19,973 nucleotides of DNA, taken from assembly GCA_023443095.1 (NCBI GenBank), contig JAEZVV010000044.1, positions 1 through 19,973 on the forward strand, read 5' to 3'. A program made the translations under genes and the position numbers. Below the pieces are notes generated by a model that was given only the letters and a program-made list of their open reading frames with translations, was not told where the DNA came from and ran no database searches. This document shows, piece after piece, positions 6,796 through 13,710 of the stretch (within the stretch, counting starts at the first letter, position 1; each line of letters begins with the position of its first letter). The DNA comes from Pseudomonadota bacterium. GTDB lineage: Bacteria; Pseudomonadota; Gammaproteobacteria; Burkholderiales; Burkholderiaceae_F.

Positions 6796-8103
6796 ATGAG
6801 CGCGCAGTTTCCCCACTTCGACACCTTGGCTTTGCACGCCGGGCAGGCCCCCGATCCGGCCACTGGCGCACGCGCCGTTCCGATCTACGCCACCGCGGCG
6901 TTCGTGTTCGAGGATGCCGACCACGCCGCGTCGCTTTTCAACCTGGAACGCGCCGGCCACGTGTATTCGCGCCTCTCCAACCCCACCGTGGCGGTGTTCG
7001 AGGAACGGATCGCCGCGCTCGAAGGCGGGGTGGGCGCGATCGCCACCGCCAGCGGGCAGGCCGCCCTGCACCTGGCCATCGCGACCCTGATGGGGGCGGG
7101 CCAGCACATCGTCGCCAGCCGTGCGCTCTATGGCGGCTCGCACAACCTGCTTGCCTACACCCTGCCGCGTTTTGGCATCACGACCAGCTTCGTCGATCCC
7201 CGCGACGCCATGGCCTGGCGTTCGGCGATCCGGCCCGAGACCCGTCTGCTGCTGGGCGAGACGCTGGGCAACCCGGGGCTCGAGGTGCTCGACATCCCGA
7301 CCGTGGCCGCGATCGCTCATGACGCGGGTCTGCCGCTGCTGGTCGATTCGACCTTCACCACGCCTTGGCTGATGCGGCCCTTCGACCTGGGTGCCGACCT
7401 GGTCCTCCATTCGGCGACCAAGTTCATCGGCGGCCACGGCACGGCGATCGGCGGCGTGGTGGTCGATGGCGGCACGTTCGACTGGGTCGCGAGCGGGCGC
7501 TTCCCCACCCTCACCGAACCCTATGAAGGCTTTCACGGCATGGTCTTCGCCGAAGAGAGCACGGTCGCCCCCTTCCTCTTGCGCGCCCGGCGCGAAGGCC
7601 TGCGCGACTTCGGCGCCTGCATGAGCCCGCACACCGCGTTTGCCATGCTGCAGGGGCTCGAAACCCTGCCGCTGCGGATGGCGCGCCACGTCGGCAACGC
7701 CCGCCAGGTGGTCGAGTTCCTCGCGGCCCAGCCCCAGATCGACTCGATCGCCTGGCCCGAACTCCCCGGCCACCCCGACCATGCCCTGGCGCAGCGCCTC
7801 CTGCCCAAGGGCTGCGGCGCCGTGTTCAGCTTCGATCTCAAGGGGTCGCTTGCAGCCGGTCGCGCCTTGGTCGAGTCGCTCAAGGTCTTTTCTCACCTGG
7901 CCAATGTCGGCGACGCCAAGTCGCTCGTGATCCACCCGGCCTCGACCACGCATTTCCGGGTGCCCGAGGCCGAACTGGCCAGCTCCGGCATCACGCCCGG
8001 AACGATCCGTTTGTCGATTGGCCTGGAAGACCCGGCCGACCTGATCGAGGACCTGGCGCGGGGCTTGAAGGCCGCCGCGAAAATCGACGGCGGCCGGCCA
8101 TGA
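6796..8103 (+). CDS. metY: O-acetylhomoserine sulfhydrylase (MetY-type), PLP-dependent
   Basis: This cytoplasmic enzyme joins O-acetylhomoserine and sulfide to make homocysteine for methionine synthesis. The 435-residue product has the Cys/Met-metabolism fold: YSRLSNPT (57-64), GGSHN (113-117), GETLGNPGLEVLDIP (154-168) and the PLP lysine Lys209 in HSATKFIGGHGTAIGG. The segment GRFPTLTEPYEGFHG after the lysine is typical of the longer MetY branch, which favours it over cystathionine gamma-synthase or MetZ. The start MSAQFPHFDTLALHAG fits the family, but no good Shine-Dalgarno is visible before it. The stop overlaps the next gene by four bases (ATGA). Use of O-succinylhomoserine instead cannot be excluded. 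Confidence 0.92.
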   Translation: MSAQFPHFDTLALHAGQAPDPATGARAVPIYATAAFVFEDADHAASLFNLERAGHVYSRLSNPTVAVFEERIAALEGGVGAIATASGQAALHLAIATLMGAGQHIVASRALYGGSHNLLAYTLPRFGITTSFVDPRDAMAWRSAIRPETRLLLGETLGNPGLEVLDIPTVAAIAHDAGLPLLVDSTFTTPWLMRPFDLGADLVLHSATKFIGGHGTAIGGVVVDGGTFDWVASGRFPTLTEPYEGFHGMVFAEESTVAPFLLRARREGLRDFGACMSPHTAFAMLQGLETLPLRMARHVGNARQVVEFLAAQPQIDSIAWPELPGHPDHALAQRLLPKGCGAVFSFDLKGSLAAGRALVESLKVFSHLANVGDAKSLVIHPASTTHFRVPEAELASSGITPGTIRLSIGLEDPADLIEDLARGLKAAAKIDGGRP

Positions 8104-8930
8104 GACTCGGCGCCGACCCCTGCCTTTATGCCTATACCGGCGGTCGCCATTTCGACCCCGCCCTGCCCTGCGTGGTTTTCATGCATGGCGCCCAGCTCGA
8201 CCACAGCGTGTGGGCGCTGCAGAGCCGCTGGTTCGCCCGCCACGGCTGCGCCGTGCTCGCTCTCGACCTGCCCGGCCATGGCCGCAGCGACGGCCCGGCG
8301 CTGGATTCGATCGAAGCGATGGCCGCCGCCATCGCTCCCGCACTGGCGGCCGCCACCTCGCAGCCGCTCCTGCTGGTAGGGCACAGCATGGGTTCCCTGA
8401 TCGCCCTCGAAGCGGCGCGCCGGCTGCCGCAACAAACCGCCGGCGTGGCGCTGCTGGGAACGGCTTTTCCGATGAAAGTGGCCGACACCCTGCTTGCCGC
8501 CACCCGCGAAGCTCCGGCCGAAGCGATCGAAGCTATCAACCTGTGGTCGCATTCGCCCTCGATTGCGGCCTTCAACCGGCGCTTGTCTGCTCCGGGCCCG
8601 GGTTTCTCGATTCCCGGTCAGGCCCGGCGCCTGATGCAGCACATCGCCCGCCGCAACGGCACCCAGGTCTTGCCAACCGACTTCGCCGCCTGCAACCGTT
8701 ATGCTGGCGGACTCGACGCCGCCGCCTTGCTGAACTGCCCGGCGCTTTTCGTCCTCGGCGAGGCCGATCAGATGACCCCGCCCCGGACCGCTCAGGCGCT
8801 GATCCAGGCTTGCCCTGCCGCAAAAGTGCAACGCCTGCCGGGCTGCGGCCACGAAATCATGACCGAAAATGCGGACGGCCTTCTCTCCGCGCTCCAGGCC
8901 TTTTCCAAGCAGGTTTTCACAGGTTCTTGA
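8100..8930 (+). CDS. Alpha/beta-fold hydrolase of unknown substrate
   Basis: This is a 276-residue soluble hydrolase. It has the strand-turn VFMHGAQLDHSVWALQ (about 26-41), the LDLPGHGRSDGP loop (55-66), the nucleophile elbow GHSMGS with Ser96, a plausible acid Asp223 in GEADQMTPP, and His251 in GCGHEIM, so a complete Ser-Asp-His triad is present. It is too short for homoserine O-acetyltransferase MetX and lacks that family's features despite lying next to metY. It starts on the metY stop (ATGA) and its own stop overlaps the LysE-type start (TGATG), so the three are co-translated. The substrate is unknown; an ester, thioester or lactone is possible. Confidence 0.88.
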   Translation: MRLGADPCLYAYTGGRHFDPALPCVVFMHGAQLDHSVWALQSRWFARHGCAVLALDLPGHGRSDGPALDSIEAMAAAIAPALAAATSQPLLLVGHSMGSLIALEAARRLPQQTAGVALLGTAFPMKVADTLLAATREAPAEAIEAINLWSHSPSIAAFNRRLSAPGPGFSIPGQARRLMQHIARRNGTQVLPTDFAACNRYAGGLDAAALLNCPALFVLGEADQMTPPRTAQALIQACPAAKVQRLPGCGHEIMTENADGLLSALQAFSKQVFTGS

Positions 8931-9580
8931 TGTTTGACGCTGTTGTATCGGCGGTCAATTGGGACACGTTTTGGCTCTACGTCCTGACCGAAGCCGCCTT
9001 GAGCCTTTCCCCCGGCCCGGCCGTGATGCTGGTCATCGCTTACGGCATCACCCAGGGCGTGCGCCGTTCGCTGTGGGCAGCGCTCGGCATTCTCTCGGCC
9101 AATGCGGTTTATTTCGCGCTCTCGGCCACCGCTCTGGGTGCGGTGCTGGTGTCCTCGCCCGCATTCTTCGGATTCGTGAAGTGGGCCGGCGCGGCCTACC
9201 TGGTCTGGATCGGGCTGCGCACCCTGCTCGGCCACCCGAGCCCGCTGCGCCTCGCCAAGACCGATGCCGGAGCCCGCTCGGCCCTGAGCCTGTGGTTCTC
9301 GGGACTGAGCCTGCAGCTGGCCAACCCCAAGATCCTGATTTTCTTCGTCGCGATCCTGCCTCAGTTCGTCGATCCCGCCTTGCCGGTGGGAGCCCAGATG
9401 GTCTGGCTGGCCGCCGGTTCGATGATCCCCGAGTTCTTCATCCTTGCCGCCTATGGCTGGCTGGGCTCGCGCGCCGCGAACCTGGCCGCCGACGAGCGCT
9501 ACGCGGCGTGGACCGACCGCGCTGCCGGCGCCCTGGTATTGGTGGTCGCCGGACTGATTCTGAGCGTAGGACCGGCCTGA
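8930..9580 (+). CDS. LysE/RhtB-family amino-acid exporter
   Basis: The 216-residue inner-membrane protein has about six hydrophobic segments. It carries the family N-terminal signature LSLSPGPAVMLVIAYGITQG (about 25-44) followed by GVRRSLWAALGILSAN, and the mid-protein block ANPKILIFFVAILPQFVDP. RhtB/LysE proteins export amino acids or related small molecules such as homoserine, threonine or lysine. The ATG overlaps the hydrolase stop (TGATG at 8928-8932), so I discard the longer open frame reaching into the hydrolase gene. Coupling with an O-acetylhomoserine enzyme makes homoserine, homocysteine or a methionine relative a reasonable but unproven substrate. Confidence 0.92.
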   Translation: MFDAVVSAVNWDTFWLYVLTEAALSLSPGPAVMLVIAYGITQGVRRSLWAALGILSANAVYFALSATALGAVLVSSPAFFGFVKWAGAAYLVWIGLRTLLGHPSPLRLAKTDAGARSALSLWFSGLSLQLANPKILIFFVAILPQFVDPALPVGAQMVWLAAGSMIPEFFILAAYGWLGSRAANLAADERYAAWTDRAAGALVLVVAGLILSVGPA

Positions 9581-9634
9581 TCGAGTGCCCTCTTCCGCAG
9601 AGCTGCCTACTGTTTCCGTTTTCGGAGTTCAACC

Positions 9635-10171
9635 ATGCTGCCGCTTTTGCTGCGCCCTGCCACCCCGGATGACCTTGGCGTCATCTCATCGATCTACGCG
9701 CACCATGTCCGTCATGGCACCGGCAGCTTCGAACTCGAACCGCCCGACGCCAGCGAAATGGCGGCCCGCTTCGCCGCCGTCACCGGCGCCGGCTACCCCT
9801 ATCTGGTGGCCCAGCGCGGCGACCGGGTCCTGGCTTATGCCTACGCCAACGCGTTCCGGGCCCGGCCGGCTTACCGCTACACGGTCGAGGACTCGATCTA
9901 CGTCGCGCCGGATGCGGTCGGCCAAGGTCTGGGCCGCGCCCTGCTCGAGCGCCTGATCGCCGATTGCTCGGCGCTGGGCTTGCGCCAGATGCTGGCCGTG
10001 GTCGGCGACTCTCAGAACGCGGGCTCGATTGCACTGCACCGCGCCTGCGGCTTCGAACACATTGGCAAGATGGCCAACGTGGGCTGGAAGTTCGGGCGTT
10101 GGCTCGACATCGTGCTGATGCAGCGCGAGCTCGGCGCGGGTGCCAGCACGCCTGTCGCCGGACCGGCCTGA
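9635..10171 (+). CDS. GNAT N-acetyltransferase, phosphinothricin / MnaT-like
   Basis: The 178-residue product has the GNAT fold: LRPATPDDLGVISSIYAHHV at the start, a central VEDSIYVAPDAVGQGLGRALL with the acetyl-CoA loop VGQGLG at 95-100, and AVVGDSQNAGSIALHRACGF, then GKMANVGWKFGRWLDIVLMQ. This pattern matches the phosphinothricin N-acetyltransferase/YncA (MnaT) group, which acetylates methionine sulfone or sulfoximine and related amino-acid analogues. A GGAG lies 8 bases before the ATG. It follows the exporter gene by 54 bases with no terminator seen, so it may be on the same transcript. Its stop is 8 bases from the convergent CoA-transferase stop. Confidence 0.9.
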   Translation: MLPLLLRPATPDDLGVISSIYAHHVRHGTGSFELEPPDASEMAARFAAVTGAGYPYLVAQRGDRVLAYAYANAFRARPAYRYTVEDSIYVAPDAVGQGLGRALLERLIADCSALGLRQMLAVVGDSQNAGSIALHRACGFEHIGKMANVGWKFGRWLDIVLMQRELGAGASTPVAGPA

Positions 10172-10179
10172 GGCGCGGC

Positions 10180-12183
10180 TCACGTCTCGCGCAGATGCTC
10201 AAGCGCCTCGCGTGCGCTGGCGTAGTCGCGCGGGGCCAGCCCGCGGTCCTGGAGCATGCGGCCGAGCCGGGCACGCAAGGCACTGGAGGCCGCATAGCGG
10301 CTCACGCCGACGTAGTGATTGGCAACCAGGTGCTTGACCATCGCCGCGTAGTCGGCTTCGACCTCGGGTGCGAGTTCGAAGTGTTCGTAGCTGACGATGG
10401 CCCAGACCTTGTGGCCGATCGCCGCCAGGCGGCGCTCGATCTCGCCGCGCACCGCGGCGACATCCGCTGGTGTCTTGACCGGCAGGCGCTCGAAGTTGAG
10501 AAAGAGGATGTTGGCCTCGGCGTCGTACGAGCAGCGCTGCGCCAGCGGCAGGGCGAGCATGCGTTGGCGCAGCCCCATCGGTCCGGCAGCAAAAATCGCC
10601 GCGTCCATCCGTGCCGGTGTGCCGCGAACGATGGGTTTGAAATCCATGCGCGCCAGGATGTCGCGCTCGATATCGACGCCCGGCGCCACCTCGGTCAGTT
10701 CGAGTCCGTCCGGGCCTAAGCGAAAGACGCAGCGCTCGGTGATGTAGAGCACCGGCTGGCCGCGTTTGAGCGCCTGCTCGGCGGAAAAGCTGCGGTGCTC
10801 GACCGCAGACACGAACTTCCTCGCGCCCAAGTCGTTGAGCAGGACGAGCCGGCCCTCGTCGATCTTCACTTGCAGGTCACCGGCAGTGAAGCTGCCGACG
10901 AAAACCACCCTCTTGGCCGACTGCGAGATGTTGATGAAGCCGCCCGCTCCCGCCAGCCTCGGGCCGAAGCGGCTGACATTGAGGTTGCCCGCGCGATCGG
11001 CCTGGGCCATCCCCAAAAATGCCAGGTCGAGCCCGCCGCCGTCGTAGAAATCGAACTGAGAAGGCTGGTCGATCACGGCCTGGGTGTTGACCGCGGCGCC
11101 GAAGTTCAGGCCTGCCGCCGGGACTCCGCCTATCACTCCCGGTTCGGTGGTGAGTGTCATCAGATCGATCACGCCTTCCTCGGCCGCCACCGCCGCCACC
11201 CCGTCGGGCATGCCGATGCCGAGGTTGACTACCGTGTTGGCCACCAGTTCCAGCGCCGCCCGGCGCGCGATGATCTTGCGGCCGCTCATCGGCATCGTGC
11301 TCACGCTTGAAGCCGGCACCCGGATCTCGCCTGAATAGGCCGGGTTGTAAGCGGTGGCGAAAGTCTGCATGTGGTGTTCGGGGCAATCGGCCACCACCAC
11401 GCAGTCGACCAGGATGCCGGGGATCTTCACCTGGCGCGGGTTGAGCGAGCCGCTCTCGGCGAGACGCTCGACCTGCACGATCACGATGCCGCCGGAATTG
11501 TGCGCGGCCATCGCGATCGCCAGCGCCTCGAGCGTGAGCGCCTCACGTTCCATCGTGACATTGCCCTCGGGGTCGGCGGTGGTGCCGCGAATGATGCCGA
11601 CGTCGATCGGGAAGGCTTTGTAGAAAAGGTATTCCTCGCCGTCGATCCTCATCAACTGCACCAGCTCGTCGACGCTGCGAGGATTGATCGCGCCGCCGCC
11701 CAGGCGAGGATCGACGAAAGTGCCCAGGCCGATACGCGTCAAATGGCCGGGCTTGCCGGCGGCGATGTCACGAAACAAATGGGTGATCACTCCCTGGGGC
11801 AGGTTCCAGGCTTCGATCGAGTTGGCCACGGCAAGCGCCTGCAGCTTGGGAACCAGGCCCCAGTGGCCGCCTATCACTCTCCGGAGCAGGCCCTGATGGC
11901 CCAAATGGTTGAGTCCCCGGTCCTGACCATCACCCTGGCCGGCGGCATACACGAGGGAAAGCGCCCGCGGACGGCCAAGGCCTTCCGGGTCCTGCTCGCT
12001 CGTATCCAGAAAGCGTTGCTCCAGCGCCACGGCCACGGACTCGGCAAAACCGATGCCGACAAAACCACCGGTTGCAAGCGTGTCGCCATCCTGGATCAGT
12101 TGCACCGCCTCCCGGCTGCTGACGAGCTTGCCTTTTTCGAACGCGCGCAGGGCAAGAAGCAGCTCGCGGCCACGTTGGCTCAT
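10180..12183 (-). CDS. Acyl-CoA:acetate/3-ketoacid CoA-transferase, YdiF/Pct type, with C-terminal extension
   Basis: This family I CoA-transferase moves CoA between acyl-CoAs and carboxylates such as acetate or propionate through a glutamyl-CoA intermediate. The 667-residue product has both alpha-like and beta-like halves fused. The N-terminal half contains DGDTLATGGFVGIG (about 32-45), a loop HWGLVPKLQ, and GTFVDPRLGGG. The second half has NLGIGMPDGVA (320-330) and the catalytic Glu347 in TTEPGVIGGVP. After about residue 547 there is an extra 120-residue segment starting AQRCSYDAEANILFLNFE, absent from the roughly 520-residue core enzymes. A strong GGGAGGA lies 5 bases before the ATG. It is divergent from the secreted-protein gene. 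Confidence 0.92.
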   Translation of the reverse strand: MSQRGRELLLALRAFEKGKLVSSREAVQLIQDGDTLATGGFVGIGFAESVAVALEQRFLDTSEQDPEGLGRPRALSLVYAAGQGDGQDRGLNHLGHQGLLRRVIGGHWGLVPKLQALAVANSIEAWNLPQGVITHLFRDIAAGKPGHLTRIGLGTFVDPRLGGGAINPRSVDELVQLMRIDGEEYLFYKAFPIDVGIIRGTTADPEGNVTMEREALTLEALAIAMAAHNSGGIVIVQVERLAESGSLNPRQVKIPGILVDCVVVADCPEHHMQTFATAYNPAYSGEIRVPASSVSTMPMSGRKIIARRAALELVANTVVNLGIGMPDGVAAVAAEEGVIDLMTLTTEPGVIGGVPAAGLNFGAAVNTQAVIDQPSQFDFYDGGGLDLAFLGMAQADRAGNLNVSRFGPRLAGAGGFINISQSAKRVVFVGSFTAGDLQVKIDEGRLVLLNDLGARKFVSAVEHRSFSAEQALKRGQPVLYITERCVFRLGPDGLELTEVAPGVDIERDILARMDFKPIVRGTPARMDAAIFAAGPMGLRQRMLALPLAQRCSYDAEANILFLNFERLPVKTPADVAAVRGEIERRLAAIGHKVWAIVSYEHFELAPEVEADYAAMVKHLVANHYVGVSRYAASSALRARLGRMLQDRGLAPRDYASAREALEHLRET

Positions 12184-12246
12184 CCCGGTCCTCCCCGCGG
12201 TGGGCAGTTGATTTGTGCATCCGACTTTAGGGGCACCGCCATGACC

Positions 12247-12275
12247 TTGCCAGCGTCACCGGCGAAGCCGATATT
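12247..12275 (+). promoter_or_regulatory. Candidate promoter for the exported-protein gene
   Basis: TTGCCA (12247-12252, 5 of 6) and GATATT (12270-12275, 4 of 6) are separated by 17 bases and would start transcription about 24 bases before the ATG at 12306. It also lies in the divergent control region of the CoA-transferase. The support is spacing and hexamer match only. Confidence 0.35.
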
Positions 12276-12305
12276 GAAAGCGACGGATCGAAGCGGAGGG
12301 CGACG

Positions 12306-12737
12306 ATGCGCACGGGCAAGCTGGCACAGGGAGTTGCGTTCGTACTGCTGTCGGGTCTGGCAACTGTTGCAGGCGCACAACTCAAGCTCGAATCCGTTCC
12401 CGGCAACCTGATGTTGCCGGCCGCCTGGAACCAGGTCGAAACGCCGCGGCCCGCGGCGGGTACGACGCCGGACGCCAAGCGTTACCCCGACTTTGCTGCC
12501 GCACGCTGGTGGCTCAGTTCTTCGCTGTACGTCGAACCCGCGCGCATCGTTGAAGGTCGTTATACGCGGCCGCGTTTCAACCTCGGCGTTCCGTCGGAGT
12601 CCACCCGCAACCTGCTGCGCGCGAGCGGCGTCGACGCTCGCGACTGCATGCTTCCCATGGTGCGGGCGCGGGTCAATCTCAGCGGCAGCGACAACAACGG
12701 CGCGATCTGGCTCTTCATGCGCTGCACGCTCGACTGA
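12306..12737 (+). CDS. Uncharacterised exported protein
   Basis: I do not recognise this 143-residue protein. It begins with a Sec signal peptide (MRTGKLAQ, a hydrophobic core to about residue 21, and AGA at 22-24 before Gln25), giving a mature protein of about 119 residues in the periplasm or outside. The mature part has ARWWLSSSLYVEPARIVEGRY in the middle and two cysteines, Cys114 and Cys140, that could form a disulfide near the C-terminus. A GGAGGG 5 bases before the ATG supports expression, and a strong terminator follows at 12762-12787, so it looks like a single-gene unit. Function is unknown; neighbours give no clear hint. Confidence 0.8.
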   Translation: MRTGKLAQGVAFVLLSGLATVAGAQLKLESVPGNLMLPAAWNQVETPRPAAGTTPDAKRYPDFAAARWWLSSSLYVEPARIVEGRYTRPRFNLGVPSESTRNLLRASGVDARDCMLPMVRARVNLSGSDNNGAIWLFMRCTLD

Positions 12738-12761
12738 GTCGAGCACGCATCCGATCCAGCC

Positions 12762-12787
12762 CGGGGCGCTACAGCGCCCCGTTGTTC
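12762..12787 (+). terminator. Intrinsic terminator after the exported-protein gene
   Basis: CGGGGCGC-taca-CGCGCCCCG-type hairpin: arms CGGGGCGC (12762-12769) and GCGCCCCG (12774-12781), a perfect 8-base stem with a 4-base loop, followed by TTGTT. It lies 24 bases after the stop at 12737. Confidence 0.75.
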
Positions 12788-12847
12788 GTCGGAGCCTGCG
12801 CCTGAAGTCATCGCGGCGCCAAAACCAGGGTCAACCCTAGCTCCACC

Positions 12848-12853
12848 TACAAT
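12848..12853 (+). promoter_or_regulatory. Candidate -10 box for the SDR gene
   Basis: TACAAT (5 of 6) followed by CCCG lies 40 bases before the ATG at 12894 and just after a terminator, where a new promoter is needed. No -35 hexamer of quality is present. A small dyad AGGGT-ca-ACCCT lies just upstream. Confidence 0.35.
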
Positions 12854-12893
12854 CCCGTCACGGCGATTACGCCCACAACACAGGAGACATTCG

Positions 12894-13652
12894 ATGCAGT
12901 TCAAGGACAAGGCCTTTGTCGTCACCGGTGGCGCATCGGGGTTGGGAGCAGCCACGGCACGCTGGATCGCCGCCGCGGGCGGCAAGGTCGTGATCGCCGA
13001 CCTCCAGGTCGACAAGGGTGAAGCTCTCGCCGCCGAGCTGGACGGCCACTTTGTGAAGTGCGATGTGACCCGCGAGGCCGACGCTCAGGCGGCGATCGCC
13101 GCCGCGCAGGCGCTCGGCGAACTGCGCGGCCTCGTGAACTGCGCCGGCATTGCGATCGGCGAAAAGACCGTGGGCAAGGAGGGTCCGCACGATCTGGAGC
13201 GGTTCGCCCGCGTCATCAACATCAACCTGATCGGCAGCTTCAACATGATCCGCCTCGCCGCCGCGGCCATGAGCGGACTCGAAGCCAATGAGCTGGGCGA
13301 ACGCGGCGTGATCGTCAACACCGCCTCGGTCGCCGCCTTCGACGGCCAGATGGGGCAGGCCGCTTATGCTGCCTCCAAGGCGGGCATCGCCGGCATGACG
13401 CTGCCGATCGCGCGCGACCTCGCCCGCAACGGCATCCGCGTCGTCACCATCGCGCCGGGCCTATTCGAAACCCCGATGCTGCTGGGCATGCCGCCCGAGG
13501 TTCAGGAATCGCTCGGCAAGCAGGTGCCGTTCCCGTCGCGACTGGGCAAACCGGCTGAATACGCGCAACTGGTCGCCGCCATCTTCGCCAACGCCATGCT
13601 GAACGGAGAAACCATCCGCCTCGACGGCGCGATCCGGCTCCAGCCGAAGTGA
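12894..13652 (+). CDS. SDR oxidoreductase, 3-hydroxyacyl-CoA dehydrogenase type II-like
   Basis: The 252-residue short-chain dehydrogenase has the NAD-binding TGGASGLG (11-18), Asp36 after the second strand (favouring NAD over NADP), NCAG (82-85), and the active-site Ser145, Tyr158 and Lys162 in YAASKAG. The segments LVNCAGIAIGEKTVGKEGPH and NTASVAAFDGQMGQAAYAAS resemble HSD17B10/3-hydroxyacyl-CoA dehydrogenase type 2, which acts in fatty-acid or branched-chain acyl-CoA breakdown; other alcohol substrates are possible. The ribosome site is AGGAGA, 6 bases from the ATG. The gamma-glutamyltransferase gene follows 58 bases later in the same direction, with no terminator seen. Confidence 0.9.
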   Translation: MQFKDKAFVVTGGASGLGAATARWIAAAGGKVVIADLQVDKGEALAAELDGHFVKCDVTREADAQAAIAAAQALGELRGLVNCAGIAIGEKTVGKEGPHDLERFARVININLIGSFNMIRLAAAAMSGLEANELGERGVIVNTASVAAFDGQMGQAAYAASKAGIAGMTLPIARDLARNGIRVVTIAPGLFETPMLLGMPPEVQESLGKQVPFPSRLGKPAEYAQLVAAIFANAMLNGETIRLDGAIRLQPK

Positions 13653-13710
13653 CAGCGGCCCTGCCGGACCCGCCCCGGCGACTGCGTTCCCGACTCAAAC
13701 AGGACACCCG

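Noticed and set aside
6775..7953. 392-codon minus-strand ORF antisense to metY
   Set aside because: It is a shadow of a clear PLP enzyme gene; low-complexity His/Arg/Gly content and no family motifs.
8210..8929. In-frame extension of the exporter gene across the hydrolase gene
   Set aside because: The exporter family signature starts just after the ATG at 8930, and the upstream part is an out-of-frame shadow of the hydrolase.
8100..8930. Hydrolase as homoserine O-acetyltransferase MetX
   Set aside because: It is about 100 residues too short and has GHSMGS instead of the MetX nucleophile context; only its position next to metY suggested this.
9569..10171. Short identical ends (GGACCGGCCTGA) of the exporter and GNAT genes
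   Set aside because: A 12-base match in very GC-rich DNA coding for Gly-Pro-Ala-stop is expected by chance; no further similarity around it.
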